From assembly GCA_947447815.1 (NCBI GenBank), contig CANFLJ010000162.1, positions 1-5,183 on the forward strand: DNA of 5,183 bases. The letters are read 5' to 3'. Under the pieces are notes generated by a model. That model was not told the origin of the DNA and did no database searches. It was given only the letters and a program-made list of their open reading frames with translations. Position 1 is the stretch's first letter. The number at the start of each line of letters is the position of its first letter. The position numbers and the translations under genes are program-made. Shown here in pieces: positions 1 through 5,183 of this stretch. Origin of the DNA: Chitinophagaceae bacterium. GTDB lineage: Bacteria > Bacteroidota > Bacteroidia > Chitinophagales > Chitinophagaceae.

Positions 1-689
1 ACCGAAGGCATTCCATCTTTTGTCTTTACTGTCCATCCATCTTTATCGGTAAACACATCCTTGGTTCCCATGTTGATCATTGGCTCGATAGCAATTACCA
101 GATTTTGTTTTAATACGGGGCCATTACCTCTCTTACCATAGTTAGGAACCTGAGGGTCTTCATGTAATTTCTTGCCTAGTCCGTGACCTACCAGTTCTCT
201 TACCACACCATAACCGTTTTTCTTTTCGGTATGTTCCTGAATTGCATAGCCTATGTCGCCAATACGATTACCTAAAATTGCTTTTTCTATTCCTTTATAA
301 AGACTTTCTTTAGTTATTCTAACAAGATTCAATACAGATTCATCTACCTCTCCAAGAATAAAAGTATACGCATGATCGCCATGCCATCCATTCAGAATCA
401 ATCCGAAATCTATTGAAACAATATCACCTTCTTTCAAAGGAGTGTCGTTAGGAAATCCATGTACCACCACATCATTTACACTTGCACAGATATTATGCGG
501 ATAACCATGATAGTTTTTAAAAGATGGGATAGCATTGTGATCCTGCAAGAAATCAGCACATAGTTTATCAATTTGTAAAGTAGTCATTCCTGGTTTTAAT
601 ACCTTAGCTACTTCAGTTAAAGTCTTACTTACTAATAAAGCAGATTGTTGCATCAATGCTACCTCTGCTTCAGTCTTATATAGTATCAT
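1..689 (-). CDS. map: Type I methionine aminopeptidase (C-terminus cut by window edge)
   Basis: This cytosolic metalloenzyme removes the initiator methionine from nascent proteins. The translated sequence shows the pita-bread fold signature. Counting from the ATG at 689, the metal ligands are D94 (in SIDFG), D105 (in HGDHA), H169 (in VGHGLG) and E202 (in AIEPM). The substrate-binding histidines are H77 (in VVHGFP) and H176 (in LHEDP). The fifth ligand, the late glutamate of the EHT-type motif, lies beyond position 1, so roughly the last 20-30 residues are missing. There are two in-frame ATGs, at 707 and 689. I prefer 689 because the protein then begins MILYKTEAEV, like family members, and because the putative -7 element ending at 722 would leave almost no leader for the 707 start. 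It is probably transcribed alone, about 100 bp downstream of lysC. The family call is very secure; the start is moderately so. Confidence 0.96.
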   Translation of the reverse strand, partial: MILYKTEAEVALMQQSALLVSKTLTEVAKVLKPGMTTLQIDKLCADFLQDHNAIPSFKNYHGYPHNICASVNDVVVHGFPNDTPLKEGDIVSIDFGLILNGWHGDHAYTFILGEVDESVLNLVRITKESLYKGIEKAILGNRIGDIGYAIQEHTEKKNGYGVVRELVGHGLGKKLHEDPQVPNYGKRGNGPVLKQNLVIAIEPMINMGTKDVFTDKDGWTVKTKDGMPS

Positions 690-721
690 GCCGTTGGGTC
701 TAAACATTTAATTATAGTCGG

Positions 722-729
722 CAAAACTA
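722..729 (-). promoter_or_regulatory. Putative Bacteroidota -7 promoter element for map
   Basis: The minus strand reads TAGTTTTG, matching the Bacteroidota consensus TAnnTTTG. It ends 32 nt upstream of the ATG at 689, but only 14 nt upstream of the ATG at 707. No good -33 TTTG box is visible at the usual spacing, so the call rests on the -7 match and its position. Confidence 0.45.
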
Positions 730-800
730 AGGTTGCCATTGTGAAATAGGGGTTAAACTATTCAATCTTTATTGGTACAAGTATTAGTTTTGTCAATTGC

Positions 801-2057
801 CTACTTTATCAAAGCCTGAATTGTTTCCGCTGTCATCTGTTGTAGAACTATTTGTTTGCCCTTAGTTAGTTCTTCAAAAAGTTCTTTGGTATAATGACGA
901 ATGGTCAATAAAGTGAGACCCTTTTCAATGGATACATCAAAAAGTTCATTAGCAGAGAAAGCCAATGCTTCCAGTCTATCTGGTTTATCATCCAGGCATA
1001 GCTGCACATTTATAGCGCCTGTTTGAATTAGATTAGGTTTCAGTTTCAGGTTAGATAACAACTTGTATAAGGTAGCCATAGGTTCTTCTCCTACAAAAGA
1101 AAAGTCCTTACTAAATAGGTGAATTATTGCCTGATGTTCTTTATAAACAATAATTGGAGGAAGATCTTTAATAGCTTTTGATTTTATTATTGTGCCTGGG
1201 ATAGCTGCATCAAGGAAGCATTTTACATTTAATGAAATACCCTTATTCTGTAATGGCTTAATAGTTTTAGGGTGTATAACCTGAGCTCCATAATAAGCCA
1301 TTTCTATCACCTCATTAAAACTCAACTCACTTATCAGCTGAGCATCTTTATAGGTCTTTGGGTCTGCATTCATTACTCCTTCTACATCTTTCCAGATGGT
1401 CAGACTTTCTGCATTTAGAATATTAGCAAATATGGCAGCAGTATAATCACTACCCTCTCTTCCCAGCGTAGTGCTTTCATTTTCATCTGTACTGCCTATA
1501 AAGCCCTGTGTAATATAAATAGTTTGATTATTATTATTGATAGATTGCAACACTTTTTCGGTAGTAATCTGCCAATCTACTCCTGCGTCTCTAAAATTAT
1601 TATCGGTGCGTAAAATGTCTCTAACATCCAGCCATTCATTTGTAATTTTTCTTTCATTCAGATAATGACTTACAATGCAAGTACTCATCAACTCTCCCAC
1701 AGATACTATCTGATCATAATAATAGTCGTATTGTCTTACCGGTTTATCATGCAGTAACCATTCTACTTCGGTGAAAAACTGATTTAGTTGTTCCAGACAA
1801 GCGGTTAGTTTAGTTACCAGTAAATATTTGGCATTAGTAATATGTTGTTGTTTAATGTTATTAAACAGACCAATGCTTTCTTCCAGCTTATTGTTGTAAA
1901 AACTTTCCGTAACCTTTTCCAGTGCATTGGTAGTTTTCCCCATAGCTGAAACTATGATAACCAGATTATCATTTGCATATAGATTAACTATATCAGCCAT
2001 GCTTTTTATCCTATCAACACTATTTACACTTGCACCTCCAAACTTAAATATCTTCAT
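801..2057 (-). CDS. lysC: Aspartokinase (aspartate kinase), monofunctional
   Basis: The enzyme phosphorylates L-aspartate with ATP to give aspartyl-4-phosphate, the first step of the pathway to lysine, threonine, methionine and diaminopimelate. The 418-residue protein opens with the amino-acid-kinase motif KFGGASV (residues 5-11). It also has SVGE (119-122), GFIGS (185-189), TTLGREGSDYTAA (196-208, with R200 and D204 in the substrate/ATP site), WKDVEGVMNADP (222-233) and the EMAYYGAQVIHPKTI segment (252-266). Residues from about 300 onward form the C-terminal part where ACT regulatory domains lie in this family; they are not recognisable by motif here. There is no fused homoserine dehydrogenase, and the length fits the monofunctional class. 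ATG 2055-2057 sits directly before KFGG. An exact -7 element lies 22 nt upstream. The leader is too short for a lysine riboswitch, so regulation is probably allosteric. No convincing terminator follows the stop. Confidence 0.96.
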   Translation of the reverse strand: MKIFKFGGASVNSVDRIKSMADIVNLYANDNLVIIVSAMGKTTNALEKVTESFYNNKLEESIGLFNNIKQQHITNAKYLLVTKLTACLEQLNQFFTEVEWLLHDKPVRQYDYYYDQIVSVGELMSTCIVSHYLNERKITNEWLDVRDILRTDNNFRDAGVDWQITTEKVLQSINNNNQTIYITQGFIGSTDENESTTLGREGSDYTAAIFANILNAESLTIWKDVEGVMNADPKTYKDAQLISELSFNEVIEMAYYGAQVIHPKTIKPLQNKGISLNVKCFLDAAIPGTIIKSKAIKDLPPIIVYKEHQAIIHLFSKDFSFVGEEPMATLYKLLSNLKLKPNLIQTGAINVQLCLDDKPDRLEALAFSANELFDVSIEKGLTLLTIRHYTKELFEELTKGKQIVLQQMTAETIQALIK

Positions 2058-2079
2058 ACAATTCTTTTAAGATAGGTTG

Positions 2080-2087
2080 CAAATATA
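2080..2087 (-). promoter_or_regulatory. Putative Bacteroidota -7 promoter element for lysC
   Basis: The minus strand reads TATATTTG, an exact match to TAnnTTTG, ending 22 nt before the lysC ATG. A weak -33-like ATTG lies 18 nt further upstream (2106-2109). The A-rich AAAAGAATTGT directly before the ATG is a typical Bacteroidota leader without a true Shine-Dalgarno. Confidence 0.6.
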
Positions 2088-2179
2088 CATGTAACAAAAA
2101 CAAGGCAATATTCATAAAGAAAAGAGTCAACTGCTAAAAAACGATACTTTAAAGTCTTAAGGCTAAAAAGATTAATTAA

Positions 2180-2478
2180 CTCAATGGGATTCTTAATGTT
2201 TATCCTAATCCAGCTATTGATAAATTTAGTGTGAAGTTCATGTCTGATAAAGACATTAAGCTGAAATTACAATTAATTGAGATGGGAAGTGGTAAAGTAA
2301 TATTATCTAAATTGGTGAAAGCTGTTGTTGGAGAGAACCTTATCCCCGTAGATGTAACAACTTTTATTTATTCTGCAGGGCATTATGTTTTAATGCTGGG
2401 TAATGAAACCATTAAATAGACTCCATTCGGGATGGGTTTAAGAAGATAATTAAACTGATTATTAATGTAAAAAGGTAG
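2180..2478 (+). pseudogene. Orphan T9SS type A C-terminal sorting domain, frameshifted remnant
   Basis: From 2180 the plus strand reads LNGILNVYPNPAIDKFSVKF, then a core with IEMGSGKVIL (around 2276-2305), a GEN motif (about 2330-2338) and SAGHYVLMLGNETIK before TAG at 2417. This is the order seen in type IX secretion sorting domains: YPNPA, a GK turn, GxN, then GxYxL. The usual basic terminal strand, KKIIKLIINVKR, follows in another frame and ends at TAG 2476-2478. One extra A at AAA 2414-2416 would join the two as TIKIDSIRDGFKKIIKLIINVKR. A TAA at 2177-2179 closes the frame upstream and no start or secreted domain precedes it, so only the targeting tail remains. The GTG at 2231 is not a credible start because homology begins before it. 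It is most likely the relic of a deleted secreted or surface protein gene. A sequencing error could explain the frameshift but not the missing N-terminus. Confidence 0.8.
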
Positions 2479-2504
2479 TATAAGATTTTCTTATACTACC
2501 TTTT
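2470..2504. terminator. Bidirectional intrinsic terminator
   Basis: This is a perfect 15-bp stem (2470-2484 with 2490-2504) around a 5-nt loop, with AAAA on the left flank and TTTT on the right flank, so it can act on both strands. On the minus strand it follows the Rieske gene stop by about 30 nt and runs into TTTTT. On the plus strand it contains the stop codon of the sorting-domain remnant, consistent with its having been that gene's terminator. Confidence 0.85.
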
Positions 2505-2534
2505 AAGGTTTATGCATCCCCTATGTGTATTACA

Positions 2535-2948
2535 CTATAGATAGATTACAATGTTATTATCCTCTGCCAATGCAGTATATGTTTTTAAATTGTGTTCTGC
2601 AGGGCCTTTTTTTACCTGTCCTTCATTTGAAAATAAACTACCATGAAGACTACAGGTATATCCTTTTGAACTTACATCAAGTGGATTAGCAAAATGAGAG
2701 CAGCGAAGCAGAATGGCAGAGTATGATTTGTCAGGTAATTGTCTTAATGCTATATCATATTGCAGTTTTTTGATTCTTACCAATACTAAAGTTGTTTGAG
2801 AAAAAAGACTGCTTGGTACTATTATTTTTTTGTCATTTATATCGCTTTTATATACCTGTTGCGCTGGAACACAGCCCGTCAAACTGTTTAGTAATAAACC
2901 TGTAGCGCAAAGGCCACAGCCAGCTTTTATAAAATCTCTTCTATGCAT
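2535..2948 (-). CDS. Rieske [2Fe-2S] domain lipoprotein with Tat-like signal
   Basis: This is a 137-residue exported iron-sulfur protein, probably an electron carrier at the periplasmic side of a membrane; its partner is unknown. The N-terminus MHRRDFIKAG is twin-arginine-like. It is followed by a hydrophobic stretch (about 9-23) and a lipobox-like LTGC with C26, suggesting a Tat-exported, lipidated protein. The Rieske ligands are clear: C83-S-H85 and C99-S-L-H102, then GSLF (103-106) and GQVKKGPAEHNLKTY (110-124), containing the family's GPA turn. The second cysteine pair that forms a disulfide in cytochrome bc1/b6f Rieske proteins (CTHLGC / CPCHG) is absent, since here it reads CSHFAN and CSLHG. 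It is therefore not a standard bc1 subunit and sits closer to the ferredoxin-type branch. The transcript starts from its own -7 element and ends at the shared hairpin. The domain is certain; the physiological role is unknown. Confidence 0.9.
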   Translation of the reverse strand: MHRRDFIKAGCGLCATGLLLNSLTGCVPAQQVYKSDINDKKIIVPSSLFSQTTLVLVRIKKLQYDIALRQLPDKSYSAILLRCSHFANPLDVSSKGYTCSLHGSLFSNEGQVKKGPAEHNLKTYTALAEDNNIVIYL

Positions 2949-2992
2949 AGTCTATATTCTGTTGCTCTAATCTTCTACGTTTTTCAGAAATA

Positions 2993-3000
2993 CAAATATA
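2993..3000 (-). promoter_or_regulatory. Putative Bacteroidota -7 promoter element for the Rieske gene
   Basis: The minus strand reads TATATTTG, identical to the lysC element, ending 44 nt before the ATG at 2948. The nearest TTTG upstream is only 13 nt away, short for a -33 box. Confidence 0.5.
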
Positions 3001-3081
3001 TTGACAGTTCATTCAAATTGTGAATAGTTAGAACATAACTTACTTCTTTAGGAAAAAACACTCGAATTAAAATTGTTTAGA

Positions 3082-3375
3082 TAACTTTAATTCATTCAAG
3101 CAGCCTCTAAATATTTTTTTATAACAATATCAATATCCTCATCGTCCAAAAAACTTTTTTTTATGACAATATCAATTCTTGCATCGTTATAAAAATTTAT
3201 TTTTATAACGATATCAATTTCCACATGGTATTAAAAACTTTTTTTTATCACAATATCAATTCTTGCATCGTACTAAAAATATTTTTTTATGACAATATCA
3301 ACTTCTACATCCTACTTAAAACTTTTTTTTACAACGATGTCAATTCTTACATTGTACTAAAAACTTTTTAAGTAG
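3082..3375. repeat. Array of seven 42-bp tandem repeat units
   Basis: Six clear units start at 3124, 3166, 3208, 3250, 3292 and 3334, each exactly 42 bp. A seventh, half-degenerate unit lies at 3082-3123, where only the right half matches. On the plus strand each unit begins ACRATRTCAA, continues through a variable CTTGCATCGTAC-like middle, and ends with an A-tract followed by a T-tract of about 8. Spacing never changes by a base while single-base substitutions are common, so length is better kept than sequence. There are no unique spacers, so this is not CRISPR. On the minus strand the period is 14 codons with a conserved IDIVIKK core, but most units carry an in-frame stop. Function is unknown; iteron-like protein binding, DNA curvature or decayed coding repeats are all possible. 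Confidence 0.9.
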
Positions 3376-3483
3376 TCTTTTTTGATATAATTATTTATGA
3401 TATAAGCTTAAAATATGCATTGTAATTTCATTAACACTTTTAAAAGAGTATTCAATAGGATGAAAACTAGTGAGAAATTAAAA

Positions 3484-3516
3484 ATTAAAGGACTTAAATC
3501 AATTAAGTCCTTTAAT
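3484..3516 (-). terminator. Intrinsic terminator of the porin gene
   Basis: A perfect 14-bp stem (3484-3497 with 3503-3516) and 5-nt loop lies about 70 nt beyond the porin stop. On the minus strand it is followed by TTTTAATTT. It isolates the porin transcript from the repeat array and the Rieske gene. Confidence 0.85.
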
Positions 3517-3585
3517 GTAATTCCAAAACATCGTTTATAATTGACTTCTGCACGAATCAATCGATCAATACCCTGGATATATGAA

Positions 3586-4812
3586 TTAAAAGCTATATCC
3601 AATTCCAATATTTATAAATTGATTATTGGACTGATAAGGAGTAGAACTTGGAGTGGTTAATGCAGGATTTGCATTGCCTGTATTTAATACCCTTACATCA
3701 GCTTTAATGGCCACGTTTGGAATGGGTAGATACCCTATTCCAAATAAAAAATGAGATTGTTTCAAGGTGCCATCGTAGATTGCTTTTGTGCCGCTGGTAC
3801 TACTGTTTAAATCGATCATTTCGTATCGCGCAAAAGTTACAAACTGTGCTTTAATATTTTTTTTGAATAACCAGTCATAAGATAATTCAGCATAAGCTCC
3901 ATACATTCCCGACGCAGTATTGTTGTCGTAAGCCTCGTTTATTTTATCTGCATCTGGTATAGATATATAGGAGCCTAATACCTTAGCGTTGAAGGCATTA
4001 TGATTGTATTGAATGTTAGCTTCTCCAAGATAAACGGGCGTTCCAAATGTGCTGTTGTTTAAGCCCAAACTATCTGCATCTTTTTTTGTAAGTCCTGAAG
4101 AACCACCCATATAACCTGAAAGTTGAATCTTAAAGTCGGATACGGTATATTGTAGTGATGCAGTTAGGGCTAACGCAGATGCATTTGCATTATTACCTTC
4201 AAATCGTCCTTCTCTTATGCCATTTCCATGCTCAAAAGCTGCACTATTCAAACCATTTAATAAGGCTACACTATATTGTAATGGAAATCTTTTGCTCGTT
4301 CCGTAGTATCCTACACCCAACTCACGCCAGGTAGCTGGTATTACTAACTGCTCTACCATTGTTCTTTCAACACCATTGAAGTTTACCGGTAAATGGTTTT
4401 CGTTAATAATACCAATTCTTGGCACAAATAACCCAGCAACAAGATAGGAGCCCGGGTTAATATTGAAACGCAAATAAGCCTGTTCAAAAGCTAATTCACC
4501 ATTGTTACCACCTTCCACTTTAGCGTTTTCTACTTCCATTTCGGTAAATAATGCCACTTTATTATTGAACTTATGGCCAACAAACAATACTGCTCTTTCT
4601 AAATTCATAGAAGCTAAAGTCGTATTCTTGTTGTGCTGATAAAAAGCTGATCCATATCCAGAAATAACCGTCTGATTGTCGTTATTGACTAAAAGAGAAT
4701 CTTCATTAGAAATTATTTGTTGTGCTTTTGTCTTGATATTAGTGTTCTGAGAATATCCATGGGTCATAAATGCTAATAATCCTGCTATGCTACTTGCTAC
4801 TAATTTGTTCAT
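3586..4812 (-). CDS. Outer-membrane beta-barrel porin-like protein
   Basis: This 408-residue protein has an N-terminal Sec signal peptide (MNKLVASSIAGLLAFMTHGYSQ, cut here to the first 20-odd residues, cleavage likely near GYS-Q). It then alternates short polar and hydrophobic-aromatic strands typical of a beta-barrel, such as TVISGYGSAFYQH, ALFTEMEVENA, FEQAYLRFNI, YLVAGLFVPRIGI and the final FINIGIGYSF. The chain ends in an aromatic F408 after GYS, as barrel proteins recognised by the BAM machinery do. The segment GVERTMVEQLVIPATWRELGVGYYG is the kind of conserved block found in porins resembling the phosphate-selective O/P family in Bacteroidota. The substrate cannot be read from the sequence. 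The gene has its own promoter and terminator, so it is probably monocistronic. The outer-membrane location is secure; the exact porin family is less so. Confidence 0.85.
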   Translation of the reverse strand: MNKLVASSIAGLLAFMTHGYSQNTNIKTKAQQIISNEDSLLVNNDNQTVISGYGSAFYQHNKNTTLASMNLERAVLFVGHKFNNKVALFTEMEVENAKVEGGNNGELAFEQAYLRFNINPGSYLVAGLFVPRIGIINENHLPVNFNGVERTMVEQLVIPATWRELGVGYYGTSKRFPLQYSVALLNGLNSAAFEHGNGIREGRFEGNNANASALALTASLQYTVSDFKIQLSGYMGGSSGLTKKDADSLGLNNSTFGTPVYLGEANIQYNHNAFNAKVLGSYISIPDADKINEAYDNNTASGMYGAYAELSYDWLFKKNIKAQFVTFARYEMIDLNSSTSGTKAIYDGTLKQSHFLFGIGYLPIPNVAIKADVRVLNTGNANPALTTPSSTPYQSNNQFINIGIGYSF

Positions 4813-4843
4813 ATATATCTGTTATGTTTTTTAATTGAGAACG

Positions 4844-4851
4844 CAAAAGTA
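4844..4851 (-). promoter_or_regulatory. Putative Bacteroidota -7 promoter element for the porin gene
   Basis: The minus strand reads TACTTTTG, an exact match to TAnnTTTG, ending 31 nt before the porin ATG. No clear -33 TTTG is visible upstream. Confidence 0.55.
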
Positions 4852-4917
4852 TCAGAACAGCCTATGTGGAATACTAGCGATTGGGAATGTATGATTACGA
4901 GAAGAGGAATTTGGAAT

Positions 4918-4967
4918 GCAAATACAAAGCACTAAGGCGGAAGGCTTAACGCAAAACGCAAATACAA
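4918..4967. repeat. Two direct copies of gcaaatacaa
   Basis: The identical 10-mer gcaaatacaa occurs at 4918-4927 and 4958-4967, and a related sequence occurs inverted at 5009-5021 (tgtatttgtattt). The second copy forms part of the inner arm of the nested inverted repeat described at 4936-5053. Confidence 0.55.
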
Positions 4968-5053
4968 GCGAAAAGCAAGGAACCCATTTTCTCTTTTCTC
5001 CGCGGTTATGTATTTGTATTTAATTAGATAATCTGTTAATGCGTTAATCCGCC
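4936..5053. repeat. Nested long-range inverted repeat (about 118 bp)
   Basis: The outer arms are ggcggaaggcttaacgc (4936-4952) and gcgttaatccgcc (5041-5053); they are complementary apart from a 4-nt bulge. The inner arms, 4954-4966 and 5009-5021, pair at 11 of 13 positions. The centre is CT-rich on the plus strand. The structure lies between the aminotransferase stop and the porin promoter. It could be an extended terminator or 3'-UTR fold, or a relic of a small palindromic repeat element. Confidence 0.5.
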
Positions 5054-5063
5054 AATCCGCTAA
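5036..5063. repeat. Short 8-bp tandem repeat
   Basis: Three and a half 8-bp units read ttaatgcg, ttaatccg, ccaatccg, ctaa. They overlap the right arm of the inverted repeat and end just before the aminotransferase stop codon. This looks like slippage-prone intergenic sequence. Confidence 0.5.
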
Positions 5064-5066
5064 ATA

Positions 5067-5183
5067 TTACAAATAATTTTTAAGTGTATCCAGTCTATCA
5101 AATGCTTCCTTTAATATCTCAAAGGAAGTAGCATAACAAATTCTAAGATGCCCTTCGGAAGATTGCTCAAACCACTGCTTTCC
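5067..5183 (-). CDS. PLP-dependent aminotransferase, class I/II, C-terminal end only
   Basis: The 38 visible residues start GKQWFEQSSEGHLRICYATS and end DRLDTLKNYL before TAA at 5067-5069. The block EGHLRICYATS corresponds to the GxxRISYA region of aspartate-aminotransferase-fold enzymes, in which the arginine binds the substrate alpha-carboxylate. The following FEILKEAFDRL helix is the usual C-terminal alpha-helix. Aspartate or aromatic aminotransferase is the most likely activity, but the PLP lysine and the substrate-specific residues lie outside the window, so specificity cannot be decided. It reads in the same direction as the porin gene but is separated from it by 254 bp that include the porin promoter. 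Confidence 0.85.
   Translation of the reverse strand, partial: GKQWFEQSSEGHLRICYATSFEILKEAFDRLDTLKNYL

Larger units (their letters stand above)
2949..3585. other. Gene-free AT-rich interval between the Rieske and porin genes
   Basis: This 637-bp stretch holds the Rieske promoter (2993-3000), a 42-bp tandem array (3082-3375) and the porin terminator (3484-3516). In 3001-3081 and 3376-3483 I see only AT-rich sequence, with a near-palindrome at 3434-3449 (acacttttaaaagagt) and no credible gene. The open frame at 3408-3608 on the minus strand crosses the terminator and is not real. Confidence 0.75.

Noticed and set aside
690..800. Intrinsic terminator after lysC
   Set aside because: Only weak pairings are visible (such as a 5-bp ggcaa/ttgcc stem that overlaps the map promoter element), and no T-run follows, so I do not call one.
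2058..2130. Lysine riboswitch upstream of lysC
   Set aside because: The predicted leader from the -7 element to the ATG is about 20 nt, far too short, and no multi-helix fold is apparent.
2231..2419. 62-codon plus-strand frame taken as an independent small gene
   Set aside because: The sorting-domain homology begins upstream at about 2195 (NVYPNPA) and continues past the stop in another frame, so the frame is part of a broken domain and the GTG is not a true start.
3096..3224. 42-residue minus-strand protein from a GTG start (VEIDIVIK...KYLEAA)
   Set aside because: It lies wholly within the tandem array, has no leader or promoter signal, and its upstream units are closed by stops. It is kept as a finding, not a gene.
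3082..3375. CRISPR array
   Set aside because: The units are contiguous and diverged along their whole length, with no invariant repeat separated by unique spacers and no cas genes nearby.
3408..3608. 66-codon minus-strand open frame starting inside the porin 3' end
   Set aside because: It runs through the porin terminator hairpin, resembles no known family, has no separate promoter, and is explained by low-GC sequence being open by chance.

Overview
The window looks like chromosomal DNA from a low-GC member of the Bacteroidota. Three things point there: perfect matches to the phylum's -7 promoter element (TAnnTTTG) upstream of all four genes whose starts are visible, the absence of clear Shine-Dalgarno sequences, and a type IX secretion (T9SS) sorting-domain remnant. 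A Chitinophagaceae-like or related lineage is plausible from protein style, but this is inference. Every intact gene lies on the minus strand, and each seems to be its own transcription unit.

Reading the minus strand from the right edge: the last 38 codons of a class I/II PLP aminotransferase (5067-5183); a 254-bp intergenic stretch holding a nested inverted repeat and short direct and 8-bp repeats; a 408-residue outer-membrane beta-barrel porin (3586-4812) with its own promoter and a strong hairpin terminator (3484-3516); a gene-free AT-rich stretch carrying seven 42-bp tandem repeat units (3082-3375); a 137-residue Rieske [2Fe-2S] protein with a Tat/lipoprotein signal (2535-2948); a bidirectional terminator (2470-2504); a plus-strand orphan fragment encoding only a T9SS C-terminal sorting domain, broken by a frameshift (2180-2478); the monofunctional aspartokinase LysC (801-2057); and a type I methionine aminopeptidase running off the left edge (1-689).

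LysC is the entry step of the aspartate family pathway (lysine, threonine, methionine), and the aminotransferase may be related to amino-acid metabolism. The two are far apart and separately transcribed, so no operon is implied. The porin and the Rieske lipoprotein are both envelope proteins but have separate promoters with a repeat array between them. I see no phage, CRISPR, toxin-antitoxin or defence system. The most interesting material is non-genic or decayed: the 42-bp array (a period of four helical turns, and a multiple of three with a conserved but stop-interrupted minus-strand frame), the frameshifted sorting-domain orphan, and the nested inverted repeat near the right edge.
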